From Actinoalloteichus hymeniacidonis (GTDB taxonomy: Bacteria; Actinomycetota; Actinomycetes; Mycobacteriales; Pseudonocardiaceae), in the NCBI RefSeq assembly GCF_014203365.1, contig NZ_JACHIS010000001.1, positions 186,001 to 250,000 of the forward strand: 64,000 bases of DNA, in the 5' to 3' direction. Position numbers and translations under genes: made by a program. The notes under the pieces were generated by a model that saw only the letters and a list, made by a program, of their open reading frames with translations, made no database searches and was not told the origin of the DNA. This document shows positions 52,510 to 61,667 of the stretch, piece after piece (position 1 is the stretch's first letter; each line of letters opens with the position of its first letter).

Positions 52510-53523
52510 TCAGCGAGCGATGCGACGCAACGCGGTCCGTAGATCGCCGCGTGTGACGTCCCGATGCGTGACGAATCGAACTCTGCCCGCCATGGGGGTC
52601 GCGAGTACACCCTGATTCGCGAGTTGTTCGAGAGTTGATCGGACATTGGCCACGCTCGCCAGCACGATATTGGTCTCCGGAAGATCGACCTCCCAGCCCA
52701 GGTCGACCAGGCCCTTCGCCAGGAACGTGGCGTTGGCGTGGTCCTTGCCGAGCTGGTCCATGCGATCGAGTGCCACCAGGCCCGCAGCCGCGAGCACTCC
52801 GCCCTGACGGACGCCACCGCCGAGCATCTTCCGAATCCGCCTGGCCTCCGCGATGAACTCGGTGGATCCGGCGATGACCGAGCCCACAGGTGCTCCGAGG
52901 CCCTTGCTCAGGCAGACCTGCACGGTGTCGACCCCGACCGTCAGCGCGGCGGGCGGCACCTCCATCGCGATGGCGGCATGCCACAGCCGGGCCCCATCGA
53001 GATGGACCCGCAGCCCGCCCGCCGCCGCGGCCGATACCAGCAGGGCATGCTCGTCGGGCGGTGTCACCACCCCGCCTGCGGCGTTGTGGGTGTTCTCCAG
53101 ACACAGCAGAGTGGTGCGCAACGAGTAGTACGGGCCGGACTCCGAGGCGGCATCGGCCACGGCGGCGGGCGAGATGCGTCCCGGTCCATTGGCCCAGGGC
53201 AGCGGTCGGGGCATCCCACCTGCCAACCAGGCTGCGGTGCCCAATTCGTTGCCGAGCACATGTGCGGCCTCGGGCGCGAGGAAGGCATCGCCGCGCCGCA
53301 GATGCACCATCAGGGCAATGGTGTTGCCCATGCATCCGGTGGGGACCCAGAGGGCGGCCGCAGTGCCGAGTAGGCCTGCGACCCGCTCTTCCAAGGCCTG
53401 CATGGTCGGGTCGCCGTCGAGGACGTCATCACCGACCTCGGCGTCGGCCATGGCGGCGCGCATCACTTTGTCGGGGCGGGTGACGGTGTCGGATCGAAGG
53501 TCGATGGGCGGTAGTTTGGTCAC
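52510..53523 (-). CDS. low-specificity L-threonine aldolase-like PLP enzyme
   Basis: The 337-residue fold-type I enzyme shows IDLRSDTVTRP at the N-terminus, DPTMQALEERVAGLLG, LENTHNAAGG, HLDGARLWHAA, and the PLP lysine in VCLSKGLGAPVGS, all marks of threonine aldolase. It cleaves threonine or similar beta-hydroxy amino acids to glycine and an aldehyde. GTG 53523 opens directly on the conserved start; longer forms add unconserved sequence. Probably co-transcribed with the HAD gene. Confidence 0.9.
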   Translation of the reverse strand: MTKLPPIDLRSDTVTRPDKVMRAAMADAEVGDDVLDGDPTMQALEERVAGLLGTAAALWVPTGCMGNTIALMVHLRRGDAFLAPEAAHVLGNELGTAAWLAGGMPRPLPWANGPGRISPAAVADAASESGPYYSLRTTLLCLENTHNAAGGVVTPPDEHALLVSAAAAGGLRVHLDGARLWHAAIAMEVPPAALTVGVDTVQVCLSKGLGAPVGSVIAGSTEFIAEARRIRKMLGGGVRQGGVLAAAGLVALDRMDQLGKDHANATFLAKGLVDLGWEVDLPETNIVLASVANVRSTLEQLANQGVLATPMAGRVRFVTHRDVTRGDLRTALRRIAR

Positions 53524-53782
53524 GAACAGATCACACCACAGACGAAACCGTGGTGCGAAGATGCGCTTGGCCCGACCTTCGGTGCTTGATCGATGCGATG
53601 GGTGATCCGGTGGTGGGATGGGCCACCGGGGGCGATGGATGAGATCGTCGAACAGGGCGAGAACCGTCGAACGGCGCATCCTCCTGCGACAGGCGGCGCA
53701 GCGCCTCGATAGGCCGCATGCAACCGTCTGGCGGGGATGTTCCGTCTTAAGGACATAGAGACCAGGGAGCGGAGAGTTCCGC

Positions 53783-54301
53783 GTGGACCAGCGTGCAGAG
53801 CAGGAGTTCGCGACGTATTTCGCGGCTCGGCGGGAGGCGGTGCGTCGGATGGCATATCTGCTGTGCGGCGATTGGCATCGTGCTGACGACCTCGCTCAAA
53901 CTGCCTTCGTGACGCTGCATCGGCGGTGGCACAAGATCCGGGACCGTGAGGCTCTGGACGCCTATGTGCGCAGGGTCGTGGTGCGGGCCATGATCGACGA
54001 GACCCGACGCCCATGGCGTCGAGAGCACTTCGTCGACCAACTGCCCGATCAACCGGATGCGATGACCAGTACCGCGGAGCGAGTCGTCACCAGGGAGACC
54101 CTGCTGGCCGGATTGCAGAAGGTGGCACCCCGGCAGCGCGCCGTGTTGGTCTTGAGATTTCTGGAGGGCTTGGACGTGGCAGGTGTGGCGGAGGTGCTGG
54201 GCTGCACCGAGGGCACGGTCAAGAGCCAGACCGCGCGCGGTCTCGAATCGCTGCGCTCCGTATTGGGCGATGCGCTGGATGATCTGAGGTCGGCATCATG
54301 A
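53783..54301 (+). CDS. SigE-family sigma factor (module 1)
   Basis: The 172-residue ECF-type factor has region 2 (RRMAYLLCGDWHRADDLAQTAFVTLHRRW) and region 4 (VAPRQRAVLVLRFLEGL, VAEVLGCTEGTVKSQTARGL). Its LCGDWH pattern and layout match the factor at 58542. The next gene, 39 bp on, encodes a one-helix membrane protein that could be its anti-sigma factor. GGAGAG lies 7 nt before GTG 53783. Confidence 0.92.
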   Translation: MDQRAEQEFATYFAARREAVRRMAYLLCGDWHRADDLAQTAFVTLHRRWHKIRDREALDAYVRRVVVRAMIDETRRPWRREHFVDQLPDQPDAMTSTAERVVTRETLLAGLQKVAPRQRAVLVLRFLEGLDVAGVAEVLGCTEGTVKSQTARGLESLRSVLGDALDDLRSAS

Positions 54302-54340
54302 ACGGCATAGCCGTGCAGTGGCGCGAGGAGGTGGGTTCGG

Positions 54341-55036
54341 ATGGATGAGAAGAAGCTGTCCGGGCTGTTCCACGATGCGGTCGGCGATACGCCACCCGCC
54401 TCGTTCGACGAGGGCGATGTGGTGCGTACGTCCCGGCGGGTCACGGCACGCCGTCGGATGACCGCAGCCGGTGGTTCCGCCTTCGGTGTCGCGGTGTTGG
54501 TCGGGGGGCTGATGTGGGGCGGGCTGCTCCCGGATCTGCCCGGCGGTCCGGGTACCGGCGAGGAAATGGCGCAGAACGGTCAGGAACAGCAGACGCACAC
54601 GGTGATGGGCGGCAATCCCCTGGAGGAGTCCTCGGCCGACCCGAGGAGCTCGTCGCTGCTGGATGGACAGCACGGCTTCCAGCCCGAGTGTGGGCAGGTG
54701 GATCCGGCCCTGGTCGATCTGTTGGCCGAGGAGCTGCCGCCGACGGCGGATGAGCAGGCCAGACCGGTCGGTCTCGACTGCCTGCCCGATTCCCGAGGGG
54801 TGAGCATCCCGGTGCGCGACGATGCCGGTTCCGGACTGCTGTCCGTCGTGGTGGCGCCCGAATCGGCCGACAGCCCCACCGCTGCCCGACTCCCCGACGA
54901 CGCGGTCAATGCCTCCATCTCCACGGCGGATGGCGAGTTGCTGACGGTGGTGATCGAGTCGGCGGATGGTTCGACCGAGGTGCCCCACGCCGACGAGCTC
55001 CACGAGCTGCTCGGACGGTTGGCCGACCGGCTCTGA
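54341..55036 (+). CDS. single-span membrane protein, candidate anti-sigma factor (module 1)
   Basis: The 231-residue protein has a cytoplasmic segment (1-40, KKLSGLFHDAVGDTPP, RRVTARRRM), one membrane helix (about 43-65), and an acidic extracytoplasmic domain with two cysteines (ECGQVD, LDCLPD). No zinc anti-sigma motif (HxxxCxxC) is present. Its place after a sigma gene and its shape suggest a membrane partner, which is inference. GGAGG lies 9 nt before ATG 54341. Confidence 0.75.
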   Translation: MDEKKLSGLFHDAVGDTPPASFDEGDVVRTSRRVTARRRMTAAGGSAFGVAVLVGGLMWGGLLPDLPGGPGTGEEMAQNGQEQQTHTVMGGNPLEESSADPRSSSLLDGQHGFQPECGQVDPALVDLLAEELPPTADEQARPVGLDCLPDSRGVSIPVRDDAGSGLLSVVVAPESADSPTAARLPDDAVNASISTADGELLTVVIESADGSTEVPHADELHELLGRLADRL

Positions 55037-55226
55037 TCACTCGATCGGTCTGCGGCGCCTGCATCGAATGGCGCCGCCTGGCAGCCTTGCCCTGAGCGTG
55101 GCCTCCGACGTACCTCCTCGTCGGTGTGATGAGCACCGCCGTTGATCAACTAGCCCGACCCGATGCTTTCCGATACGGTCACCGAGGAGAATGGTACGGC
55201 CGTGCATGAATTTGGAGAGTGTCGCA

Positions 55227-55550
55227 ATGGCCTGGTTGGTACTCGTGGTCTCCGGAATGCTCGAAGCAGGCTGGGCTATCTCGCTGAAGCTGTCCAACGG
55301 CTTCAGCAAGCTGTGGCCGACGGTCAGCTTCGGCGTACTGGCCATCCTCAGCTTCAGCGGTCTGGCCTGGGCGCTGCGGGAACTCCCGGTCGGACCGGCC
55401 TACGCGGCCTGGACGGGCATCGGTGCGGCGCTCACGGCGATCATCGGGATGATCTGGCTCGGCGACTCGGTTTCGACCATGAAGATCGTCTCGCTGGTGC
55501 TGATCGTCGCGGGCATCGTCGGCCTGAATCTCTCCGGCGGCGGCCACTGA
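55227..55550 (+). CDS. SMR-family efflux protein (SugE/Gdx-like)
   Basis: A 107-residue, four-helix small multidrug resistance protein that works as a dual-topology dimer. Seen are the key Glu in SGMLEAGWAISLKLSNGF (Glu13), LSFSGLAWALRELPVGPAYAAWTGIGA in part (the WTGIG motif) and TMKIVSLVLIVAGIVGLNL. The LEAGWAISLK pattern is closer to SugE/Gdx (guanidinium export) than to EmrE. GGAGAG lies 8 nt before ATG 55227; the TetR gene follows. Confidence 0.88.
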   Translation: MAWLVLVVSGMLEAGWAISLKLSNGFSKLWPTVSFGVLAILSFSGLAWALRELPVGPAYAAWTGIGAALTAIIGMIWLGDSVSTMKIVSLVLIVAGIVGLNLSGGGH

Positions 55551-55674
55551 AACAGGCGAATACGACACCGCCGACGCAGGCGGCGAGCGTCACAGCAAGG
55601 ACATGCCGAGTCACCGACGCTTGCCGCCATGGCAGCATGGCTCCCTCGAAGCTGTGCCCGGTGACGGAGGCCCC

Positions 55675-56277
55675 ATGACGAGTGCGACCACCCCGAAAGG
55701 GGAACGACGCAGGCAGGCGTTGGTCCAAGCTGCGGCGGAACTCCTGATCGAGGGTGGGTTCGACACCGTGCGGCATCGCGCCGTAGCCGAACGGGCCGGC
55801 GTCCCGTTGGCCTCGACGACCTACTACTTCTCCTCCTTGGAGGATCTGCAGGCCGAGGCCGTCAAATACACAGCCCACACGGAACTCGCCGCCGCCAACC
55901 AGCGCATCGAGGACCTCGCCGAGCGCAAACGCAGCGTGGACACCGTCGTGGAGCTGATGCTCGACCTGCTGTTGGGGCCCGCCGCCGCAGGCTCGTCGAC
56001 AGAGCTGATCCTGGTCCGCTACGAACGGCTGGTCACCACCGGCCGCAGGCCCGCACTCGCGCCATTGATCCGCGAGCTGGGCCGCAAACTCGACGACGTC
56101 CTCATCGAGGTGTTCGCCCGCTCCGGCATGCCCATCGAATCCGCCGGACTGGCGCGCCTGATCGCCTTGGTCGACGGCGCGGTCGTCAACGCGCTGATCG
56201 ACATCACCAGCGATCCGAGACAGGCGGCCAGCGAGATGCTGCGGGCCGAGCTGGCCCGCCTCTACCCCGACTCCTGA
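55675..56277 (+). CDS. TetR-family regulator
   Basis: The 200-residue repressor has the N-terminal helix-turn-helix (RRQALVQAAAELLIEGGFDTVRHRAVAERAGVPLASTTYYFSS, in part residues 10-52) and an all-helical ligand domain. GGAGG lies 5 nt before ATG 55675. It follows the SMR gene by 124 bp in the same direction and precedes the MFS gene, so it may control either pump. No clear TetR palindrome is visible next to it. Confidence 0.9.
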   Translation: MTSATTPKGERRRQALVQAAAELLIEGGFDTVRHRAVAERAGVPLASTTYYFSSLEDLQAEAVKYTAHTELAAANQRIEDLAERKRSVDTVVELMLDLLLGPAAAGSSTELILVRYERLVTTGRRPALAPLIRELGRKLDDVLIEVFARSGMPIESAGLARLIALVDGAVVNALIDITSDPRQAASEMLRAELARLYPDS

Positions 56278-56314
56278 CCCGGACTCTGCGGCGCCTCTCG
56301 AAGGCCGCAGGCTT

Positions 56315-56335
56315 GCCCTGACGCGACGTCAGGGC
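56315..56335 (+). promoter_or_regulatory. MerR-type operator GCCCTGACG-CGA-CGTCAGGGC
   Basis: A perfect 9-3-9 inverted repeat directly follows a TTGCCC -35-like hexamer (56314-56319). A CACGCT -10-like hexamer (56338-56343) is 18 nt downstream and 7 nt before the MFS ATG. Operators placed between -35 and -10 are typical of MerR activators, and a merR gene ends this operon. Confidence 0.7.
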
Positions 56336-56350
56336 ACCACGCTGACCGGT

Positions 56351-57580
56351 ATGAATCGCAACGTCGTGTTCTTCCTCGGCGCTGGCTTCGTCTCGTTACT
56401 CGGTAATGCGGTGATCGGCGTCGCCCTGCCCTGGTTGGTCTTCCAGCGCACCGGCGATGCGGCTGCCACCGGAACGGTCGCCGCTGTCACGGCCGTCCCG
56501 GCACTGCTGGCCGCGTTCTTCGGCGGCATCCTGATCGACCGCCTCGGACGTAGACGGATGAGCATCGTGGCGGACATCGGCAGCGCGGTGAGCGTGGCCG
56601 CCCTACCCATCGTGGACGCCGCCTTCGGCCTGGACCTCGGCTGGTTCATCCTGCTGGGCATCCTCGGCGCCCTTTTCGACGTCCCCGGCCTCACCGCCAG
56701 AGACGCCCTGCTGCCGGATGTCGCCGCCGCGACCGGGATGAACCTGGATCGGCTCTCGGGCATCCGCGAGGCGCTGTTCTCCGTGTCCTTCTTGGCCGGT
56801 CCTGCGATGGCGGGCCTGGCCCTGACCATGTTCGACATCGAGGCGGTCATCTGGTCGGCGGCGATCATGCCCGCGCTGGCCGCCCTGTTCACCCGGTTCA
56901 TGTCCGCCCGGATCGGTGCGGTCGACGTCGAGGCTGCCGTGGCGGGTGGCGGCCCGGCGCAGCTGATGACCGGCATCCGCATCCTGGCTCGGTCCTCGCT
57001 GCTGATGGCCTTGACGGTCCTCAGCATCGGCTCGGTGCTGGTCGTCGGCCCGTTGCAGGCTCTCGTGCTCCCGATCTACTTCGCCGAGATGGGCGCACCG
57101 GACTTCCTCGGCTACACGCTGAGTGCGATGGCCGTCGGGATGCTCGGCGGTTCGCTGGTCTACGCGGTGCTGGCACCGAGGATCTCGCGGCGGCGGATCT
57201 TCTTGTTGTCGTTGGCCGCATGTTCGCTGGGCCTGGTCATCCTGGCGCTCCTGCCGCCGTTCTTGCTGGTGGCCGTCGCGTTGTTCGTGGTCGGTACGGG
57301 CTCGGGTCTGATGGCGCCACTCATCCCGGTCCTGTTCGCCGAACGGGTACCCGAGGCCGCCCGTGGTCAGGTCATGGGTGTGCAGAACGCGACCAGCCTG
57401 GGCGCTATGCCGCTGGGCGTCATGGCAGCCGGTGTGTTGATCGAGTCGGCCGGTCTGCAGGCCGCGACGATCGCGCTGGCGGTGATGTGGTTGGCGCTGG
57501 CCGGGTACGCAATCCTGGCCAAGGGGATGCGGGAGTTCGACGCCCCGGCTACGGCCCTCACCCAGGAAACCGGCGCCTGA
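56351..57580 (+). CDS. MFS transporter (DHA3-like)
   Basis: The 409-residue transporter has 12 predicted helices. It shows FVSLLGNAVIGVALPWLVFQRTGD near the start in part, the motif-A loop GGILIDRLGRRRMSI between TM2 and TM3, and LSAMAVGMLGGSLVYA mid-protein. Substrate is unknown; linkage to MerR suggests drug or toxin export. There is no ribosome binding site, and the promoter geometry puts the transcript start at or next to ATG 56351. The MerR gene begins 15 nt after the stop. Confidence 0.9.
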   Translation: MNRNVVFFLGAGFVSLLGNAVIGVALPWLVFQRTGDAAATGTVAAVTAVPALLAAFFGGILIDRLGRRRMSIVADIGSAVSVAALPIVDAAFGLDLGWFILLGILGALFDVPGLTARDALLPDVAAATGMNLDRLSGIREALFSVSFLAGPAMAGLALTMFDIEAVIWSAAIMPALAALFTRFMSARIGAVDVEAAVAGGGPAQLMTGIRILARSSLLMALTVLSIGSVLVVGPLQALVLPIYFAEMGAPDFLGYTLSAMAVGMLGGSLVYAVLAPRISRRRIFLLSLAACSLGLVILALLPPFLLVAVALFVVGTGSGLMAPLIPVLFAERVPEAARGQVMGVQNATSLGAMPLGVMAAGVLIESAGLQAATIALAVMWLALAGYAILAKGMREFDAPATALTQETGA

Positions 57581-57595
57581 AGGGAGCGAACGCCA

Positions 57596-58438
57596 ATGTT
57601 CACGATCGGCCGTCTAGGCGAGATCATCGGAATCTCGGTGCGTACCATCCGGCACTACCACCAGATCGGGCTGCTGCCCGAACCCGCCCGTGACCAGCAC
57701 AGCCACCGCCGCTACGGCGCCGCCGACCTGGTCTTGCTGTTGCGGATCCGTCGATTGGTCGAGATCGGCTTCGCACTCAAGGAGATCGGCGAACTGCTCG
57801 AAGCCCCGCCCGAGGTGCTCCAGACCGCGTTGGCGGAACTCGACGCCGACCTGGCGGCCCAGCAAGCCGAGATCGCGGCCCGGCGAAAGGCGCTGGCCAG
57901 GTTGAACGAGCTGGAACATGATCCGCAGATGCCGGACGAACTGGCCCGCTGGCAACCGACCTTGCAGTCCTGGGGAATCTCGCAGGCGATGATCCGCTCC
58001 GAGCGGGACACGATGCTGCTGGCCACGGCGATCATGGGTAACAGATCGACCGACCACACCGAGGAACGGCAGGCCGACGGCGAGAAGCAACCGGACACGG
58101 AGAGATCGCTGTTCGATGAGATCTACGACCGCCTCTTCGGGCAGGACGGCGGCGCGGCGGCCCGGCTGCTGTATCAGGAGATCGATGCCATCCGCGATCT
58201 GCCTGCGGACCATCCGCGTGTCGACGCCCTCATCGAATCGACCACGGCCTTCCTCAAAGACCACGCCACGATCCTGCGGCGCGTCCAAGACCATGATCTC
58301 CTCGCCGATCCATCGATTCCCGATGCGGTGGCCACGACGCTCTTCGAGGACATGATCGACGACATGCCACCGGCGATTCGCAGGCTCATCCGCGTTCAAC
58401 AGCGTCTCTACGCGGAGTTGATCGAGCAGACCGACTGA
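57596..58438 (+). CDS. MerR-family regulator
   Basis: The 280-residue regulator has the N-terminal winged helix (FTIGRLGEIIGISVRTIRHYHQIGLLPEP, in part 2-30; SHRRYGAADLVLLLRIRRLVEIGF) and a coiled-coil dimer helix (80-115). The large C-terminal effector domain (115-280) has no cysteines for metals, so an organic ligand is likely. It is co-transcribed with the MFS gene and should control it, and itself, through the operator at 56315. AGGGAG lies 9 nt before ATG 57596. Confidence 0.92.
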   Translation: MFTIGRLGEIIGISVRTIRHYHQIGLLPEPARDQHSHRRYGAADLVLLLRIRRLVEIGFALKEIGELLEAPPEVLQTALAELDADLAAQQAEIAARRKALARLNELEHDPQMPDELARWQPTLQSWGISQAMIRSERDTMLLATAIMGNRSTDHTEERQADGEKQPDTERSLFDEIYDRLFGQDGGAAARLLYQEIDAIRDLPADHPRVDALIESTTAFLKDHATILRRVQDHDLLADPSIPDAVATTLFEDMIDDMPPAIRRLIRVQQRLYAELIEQTD

Positions 58439-58541
58439 TCGCGACGGTCGACCGGCCGTGCTGGTCGATCGGTTGCGTCTCTGCGTGCAACCCATCCGGA
58501 CCGGGCGCCGTGAGTAAAGGCGTCAGGCCGGAAGGAGAGCG

Positions 58542-59090
58542 ATGCTGGCCGAGGAAGAGCAACAGTTCCGTGCCTTCGCACGGGAACAGGCGGCGGGGCT
58601 GAGACGGACCGCCTACCTCATGTGCGGCGATTGGCATCTTGCCGAGGATCTCGTCCAGACGACGCTGATCAAGCTGCACAGAGCCTGGCCGCGAGTCAAC
58701 CGCAAGGACACGGTGCAGCGGTATGTCCGCATGGTGCTGACCCGTTGTCTGCTGGATGAGCATCGTCGTCCCTGGCGCCGTAGGGAGCGGCGGGACGGCG
58801 TCGTCCCGGAAGTGCTGGACACGGCTGCCGACCCGGCCGCAGCAGGTCAACGTGCCTGGGCCAAGAACATGGTGCACCAGGCGCTGACCGAGGTCCCACC
58901 ACGTCAACGGGCCGTGCTGGTGCTGCGCTACTTCGAGGACCTCTCGGTCGCCGAGGCCGCCGCGACCCTTCGGTGCTCGGAGGGAACGGTCAAAAGTCAG
59001 ACATCACGCGGGCTGACGGCGCTGCGTGCCGCGATGGAACACCAGGACGAGGGGTTGCTTCGTCCTGCGATGGAGGGGATCGCATGGTGA
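58542..59090 (+). CDS. SigE-family sigma factor (module 2)
   Basis: The 182-residue ECF-type factor has region 2 (LRRTAYLMCGDWHLAEDLVQTTLIKLHRAW) and region 4 (EVPPRQRAVLVLRYFEDLSVAEAAATLRCSEGTVKSQTSRGL, in part). It is clearly related to the factor at 53783. GGAAGGAGAG precedes ATG 58542. The stop overlaps the next start, so the membrane protein is made with it. Confidence 0.93.
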   Translation: MLAEEEQQFRAFAREQAAGLRRTAYLMCGDWHLAEDLVQTTLIKLHRAWPRVNRKDTVQRYVRMVLTRCLLDEHRRPWRRRERRDGVVPEVLDTAADPAAAGQRAWAKNMVHQALTEVPPRQRAVLVLRYFEDLSVAEAAATLRCSEGTVKSQTSRGLTALRAAMEHQDEGLLRPAMEGIAW

Positions 59091-59959
59091 ACGAGGAAGA
59101 ACTGCGCAACGGCCTACGAGCCGCCGTGACCGAAGAACCGCCGATGCGACTGGACCCCGATCGAATGGCGACGAAGGCGGAGACGCACACCCGTAGGCGG
59201 CGGTCCATGCTCGGCGCGGCCGTCGGCACCCTCGCGGTGGTCGGTGCGGTGGCGATCGCGCCGGGGTTGGCGGGGCAGGGGGGCGTGAACGGGACGGCCG
59301 GAGTCATCTCCTCATCTATGGCGCCGCCCCCACCCCCCGCTGAAGAACGAAGGGAGCTGAGTGGTCCAGAACAGCTGGAGCTGTTGCCTGCGGGATTCAT
59401 GCTGGAGGAACCTGCATTCAACTGGCCTCCTGCCGATGTGTCTGCCCCGAACTATTCGAAGGGGGAGCTGTACGAGCGGACTCAGGATCTTCGGCCCTAT
59501 CTCAAGGACCGTTTCGCCGAGGTGGCTCCAGAAGCGTCGGTGGTCGACCCATCCCTGTTCGGAACCGCAGGCTTTGGTGACCTCGACGACGGCAGCCAAA
59601 CCGTCGACTCCGCCATATATTTCATCGACTCACAGGGCGACGGCGGAGCCTTCGTCAGCGTGATGGCGGCAGGATCGAGGGTGACGGATCAGTTGTGTCA
59701 CGACTCCGATCTCGCCTGCGGCTACCTGGTGCTCGACGACGACTCGTTGCTAGTCGCCTCGGTCTCCGATCCGCGGCGTGGGATGCGTCCGTCGATCATC
59801 AGCGTCACACATCTGAGGCACGACGGTGAGGCTGTGAGGTTCGCAGGCTACGACTACAACCCCACTGGCGTCGGCGAAGTGAATCAACGTGAGCAGCCCA
59901 GCTTGAGCTACGACCAACTTATCGAGCTCGCTACTGACGAAGAGATCACCGTTTTCTGA
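59084..59959 (+). CDS. single-span membrane protein, candidate anti-sigma factor (module 2)
   Basis: The 291-residue protein has a charged cytoplasmic segment (1-40, ending THTRRRRS), one membrane helix (about 41-62), a Pro linker (APPPPPAEE) and an extracytoplasmic domain of about 210 residues with two cysteines (LCHDSDLAC). It shares layout, not detailed sequence, with the protein at 54341. GGAGGGG lies 5 nt before ATG 59084, which overlaps the sigma gene by 7 nt; GTG 59087 is the alternative. Sigma-binding is inferred from position. Confidence 0.78.
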   Translation: MVNEEELRNGLRAAVTEEPPMRLDPDRMATKAETHTRRRRSMLGAAVGTLAVVGAVAIAPGLAGQGGVNGTAGVISSSMAPPPPPAEERRELSGPEQLELLPAGFMLEEPAFNWPPADVSAPNYSKGELYERTQDLRPYLKDRFAEVAPEASVVDPSLFGTAGFGDLDDGSQTVDSAIYFIDSQGDGGAFVSVMAAGSRVTDQLCHDSDLACGYLVLDDDSLLVASVSDPRRGMRPSIISVTHLRHDGEAVRFAGYDYNPTGVGEVNQREQPSLSYDQLIELATDEEITVF

Positions 59960-60089
59960 TCGCCATGGCGAAGCAGCCGTGACACCAGCCAGGGGCAGAC
60001 CCGTTCATGGGTGTGCCCCGACGCTGTTGCAGCAGCCTCACCCGCTGGGTCTCGGACGCTGTCCGTCCAAACCGCCGTCGAGCAGGCCT

Positions 60090-60095
60090 TAGGCT
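60090..60095 (+). promoter_or_regulatory. -10 hexamer of a leaderless purB transcript
   Basis: TAGGCT ends 6 nt before GTG 60102. Confidence 0.5.
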
Positions 60096-60101
60096 GACCG
60101 G

Positions 60102-61535
60102 GTGACCGCCAAGCCACCCATTCCCAATGTCCTGGCCGCCCGCTATGCCTCGGTGGACCTCGCCACCCTGTGGTCGCCGACGCACAAGATCGTGCTGGAA
60201 CGCAGGCTGTGGCTCGCGGTGCTGCGCGCGCAGGCCGAACTGGGTGTCTCGGTGCCCGCCGAGGCCATCGCCGACTACGAGCGGGTGATCGACCAGGTCG
60301 ACCTGGCCTCGATCGCGGAGCGCGAGCGAGTCAGCCGACACGACGTGAAGGCCAGGATCGAGGAGTTCAACGCCCTCGCGGGCCACGAGCAGGTGCACAA
60401 GGGGATGACCTCGCGTGACCTGACCGAGAACGTCGAGCAGCTCCAGATCCGGCTCAGCCTGGTGCACGTCCGCGAACGCGTCGTCGCCCTGCTGACCCGA
60501 CTCGGGGCGCTGGCGGGCCAGCACGCCGAGCTGGTCATGGCGGGTCGCTCCCATAACGTCGCGGCCCAGGCCACCACCCTGGGCAAGCGGTTCGCCAGCG
60601 CCGCCGACGAGTTGCTGGCCGGGCTGGAGCGTCTGGAGGAGCTGCTCGGCCGCTACCCGCTGCGCGGGATCAAGGGACCGATGGGCACCGCCCAGGACAT
60701 GCTCGACCTGCTCGATGGCGACGCAGGCGCGCTGGCCACCCTGGAGAACACGGTCGCGAGTCACCTCGGCTTCGAGCGGGTACTGACCAGCGTCGGCCAG
60801 GTGTACCCGAGGTCCCTGGACTTCGACGTGCTGTCCTGCCTGGTCCAGTTGGCGGCCGCCCCGTCCAGCCTGGCCACGACGGTCCGGTTGATGGCGGGCC
60901 ACGAGTTGGTCACCGAGGGCTTCAAGGCCGGGCAGGTCGGCTCCAGCGCGATGCCGCACAAGATGAACACCCGGTCCTGCGAGCGGGTCAACGGGCTCGC
61001 GGTGGTGCTGCGGGGCTACTCCTCGATGGTCGGTGAGCTGGCGGGCGACCAGTGGAACGAGGGCGACGTCTCCTGCTCGGTGGTGCGCCGGGTCGCGCTG
61101 CCCGATGCCTTCTTCGCCTTCGACGGCCTGATCGAGACCATGCTCACCGTGCTCGACGAGTTCGGTGCGTTCCCCGCCGTCGTCGACCGCGAGCTGAACC
61201 GCTACCTGCCGTTCCTGGCCACCACCAAGGTGTTGATCGCGGCCGTGCGCGCCGGGGTCGGCCGGGAGACGGCTCACGAGGTCATCAAGGAACACGCGGT
61301 GGCCGCCGCGCTGGCGATGCGAGAGCAGGGCGCCGAGCAGAACGACCTGCTCGACCGGCTGGCCGCCGATGAACGGCTTCCGCTGGACCGGGCCGCGCTG
61401 GCGGAGCTGCTGGCCGACCGGCTTTCGTTCACCGGGGCCGCGACGAGCCAGGTCGAGGCGGTGCTGGGCCGGATCGCGGAGATCGCGGCGCGCTACCCGG
61501 CTGCGGCTGCCTACGCGCCCGCCGCAATCCTCTGA
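60102..61535 (+). CDS. purB: adenylosuccinate lyase
   Basis: PurB cleaves adenylosuccinate to AMP and SAICAR to AICAR, releasing fumarate. The 477-residue enzyme shows MTSRDLTENVEQLQI, the catalytic His in GRSHNVAAQATTLGKRFA, and the fumarase/aspartase signature GSSAMPHKMN. The GTG at 60102 has no ribosome binding site but lies 6 nt after TAGGCT. The type VII secretion-associated genes begin 130 bp downstream and are probably separate. Confidence 0.96.
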   Translation: MTAKPPIPNVLAARYASVDLATLWSPTHKIVLERRLWLAVLRAQAELGVSVPAEAIADYERVIDQVDLASIAERERVSRHDVKARIEEFNALAGHEQVHKGMTSRDLTENVEQLQIRLSLVHVRERVVALLTRLGALAGQHAELVMAGRSHNVAAQATTLGKRFASAADELLAGLERLEELLGRYPLRGIKGPMGTAQDMLDLLDGDAGALATLENTVASHLGFERVLTSVGQVYPRSLDFDVLSCLVQLAAAPSSLATTVRLMAGHELVTEGFKAGQVGSSAMPHKMNTRSCERVNGLAVVLRGYSSMVGELAGDQWNEGDVSCSVVRRVALPDAFFAFDGLIETMLTVLDEFGAFPAVVDRELNRYLPFLATTKVLIAAVRAGVGRETAHEVIKEHAVAAALAMREQGAEQNDLLDRLAADERLPLDRAALAELLADRLSFTGAATSQVEAVLGRIAEIAARYPAAAAYAPAAIL

Positions 61536-61667
61536 CCCGGTAGACAACGGCGGGGGGTGTGCCTTGCTTCACCCGGGTTTTCCTGGGAAGGGTGCAAGGT
61601 GTCGGGCACATCCTCCGTCGGCGGGGCAGCCCCCGTCCCGGCGGATCGAGGCAGGGGAGCCGAGAAC

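Noticed and set aside
55150..55226. Possible guanidine-II (mini-ykkC) riboswitch before the SMR gene: two TACGG elements
   Set aside because: The ACGG motifs occur at about 55175 and 55195, but the flanking stems are only 2-4 bp with mismatches. Real guanidine-II hairpins have longer stems closed directly on the ACGR loop.
58471..58492. GGTTGC-N10-GCAACC hairpin after merR as a terminator
   Set aside because: The 6-bp stem is short, the loop is long and there is no U-tract. Evidence is too weak to list it as a feature.
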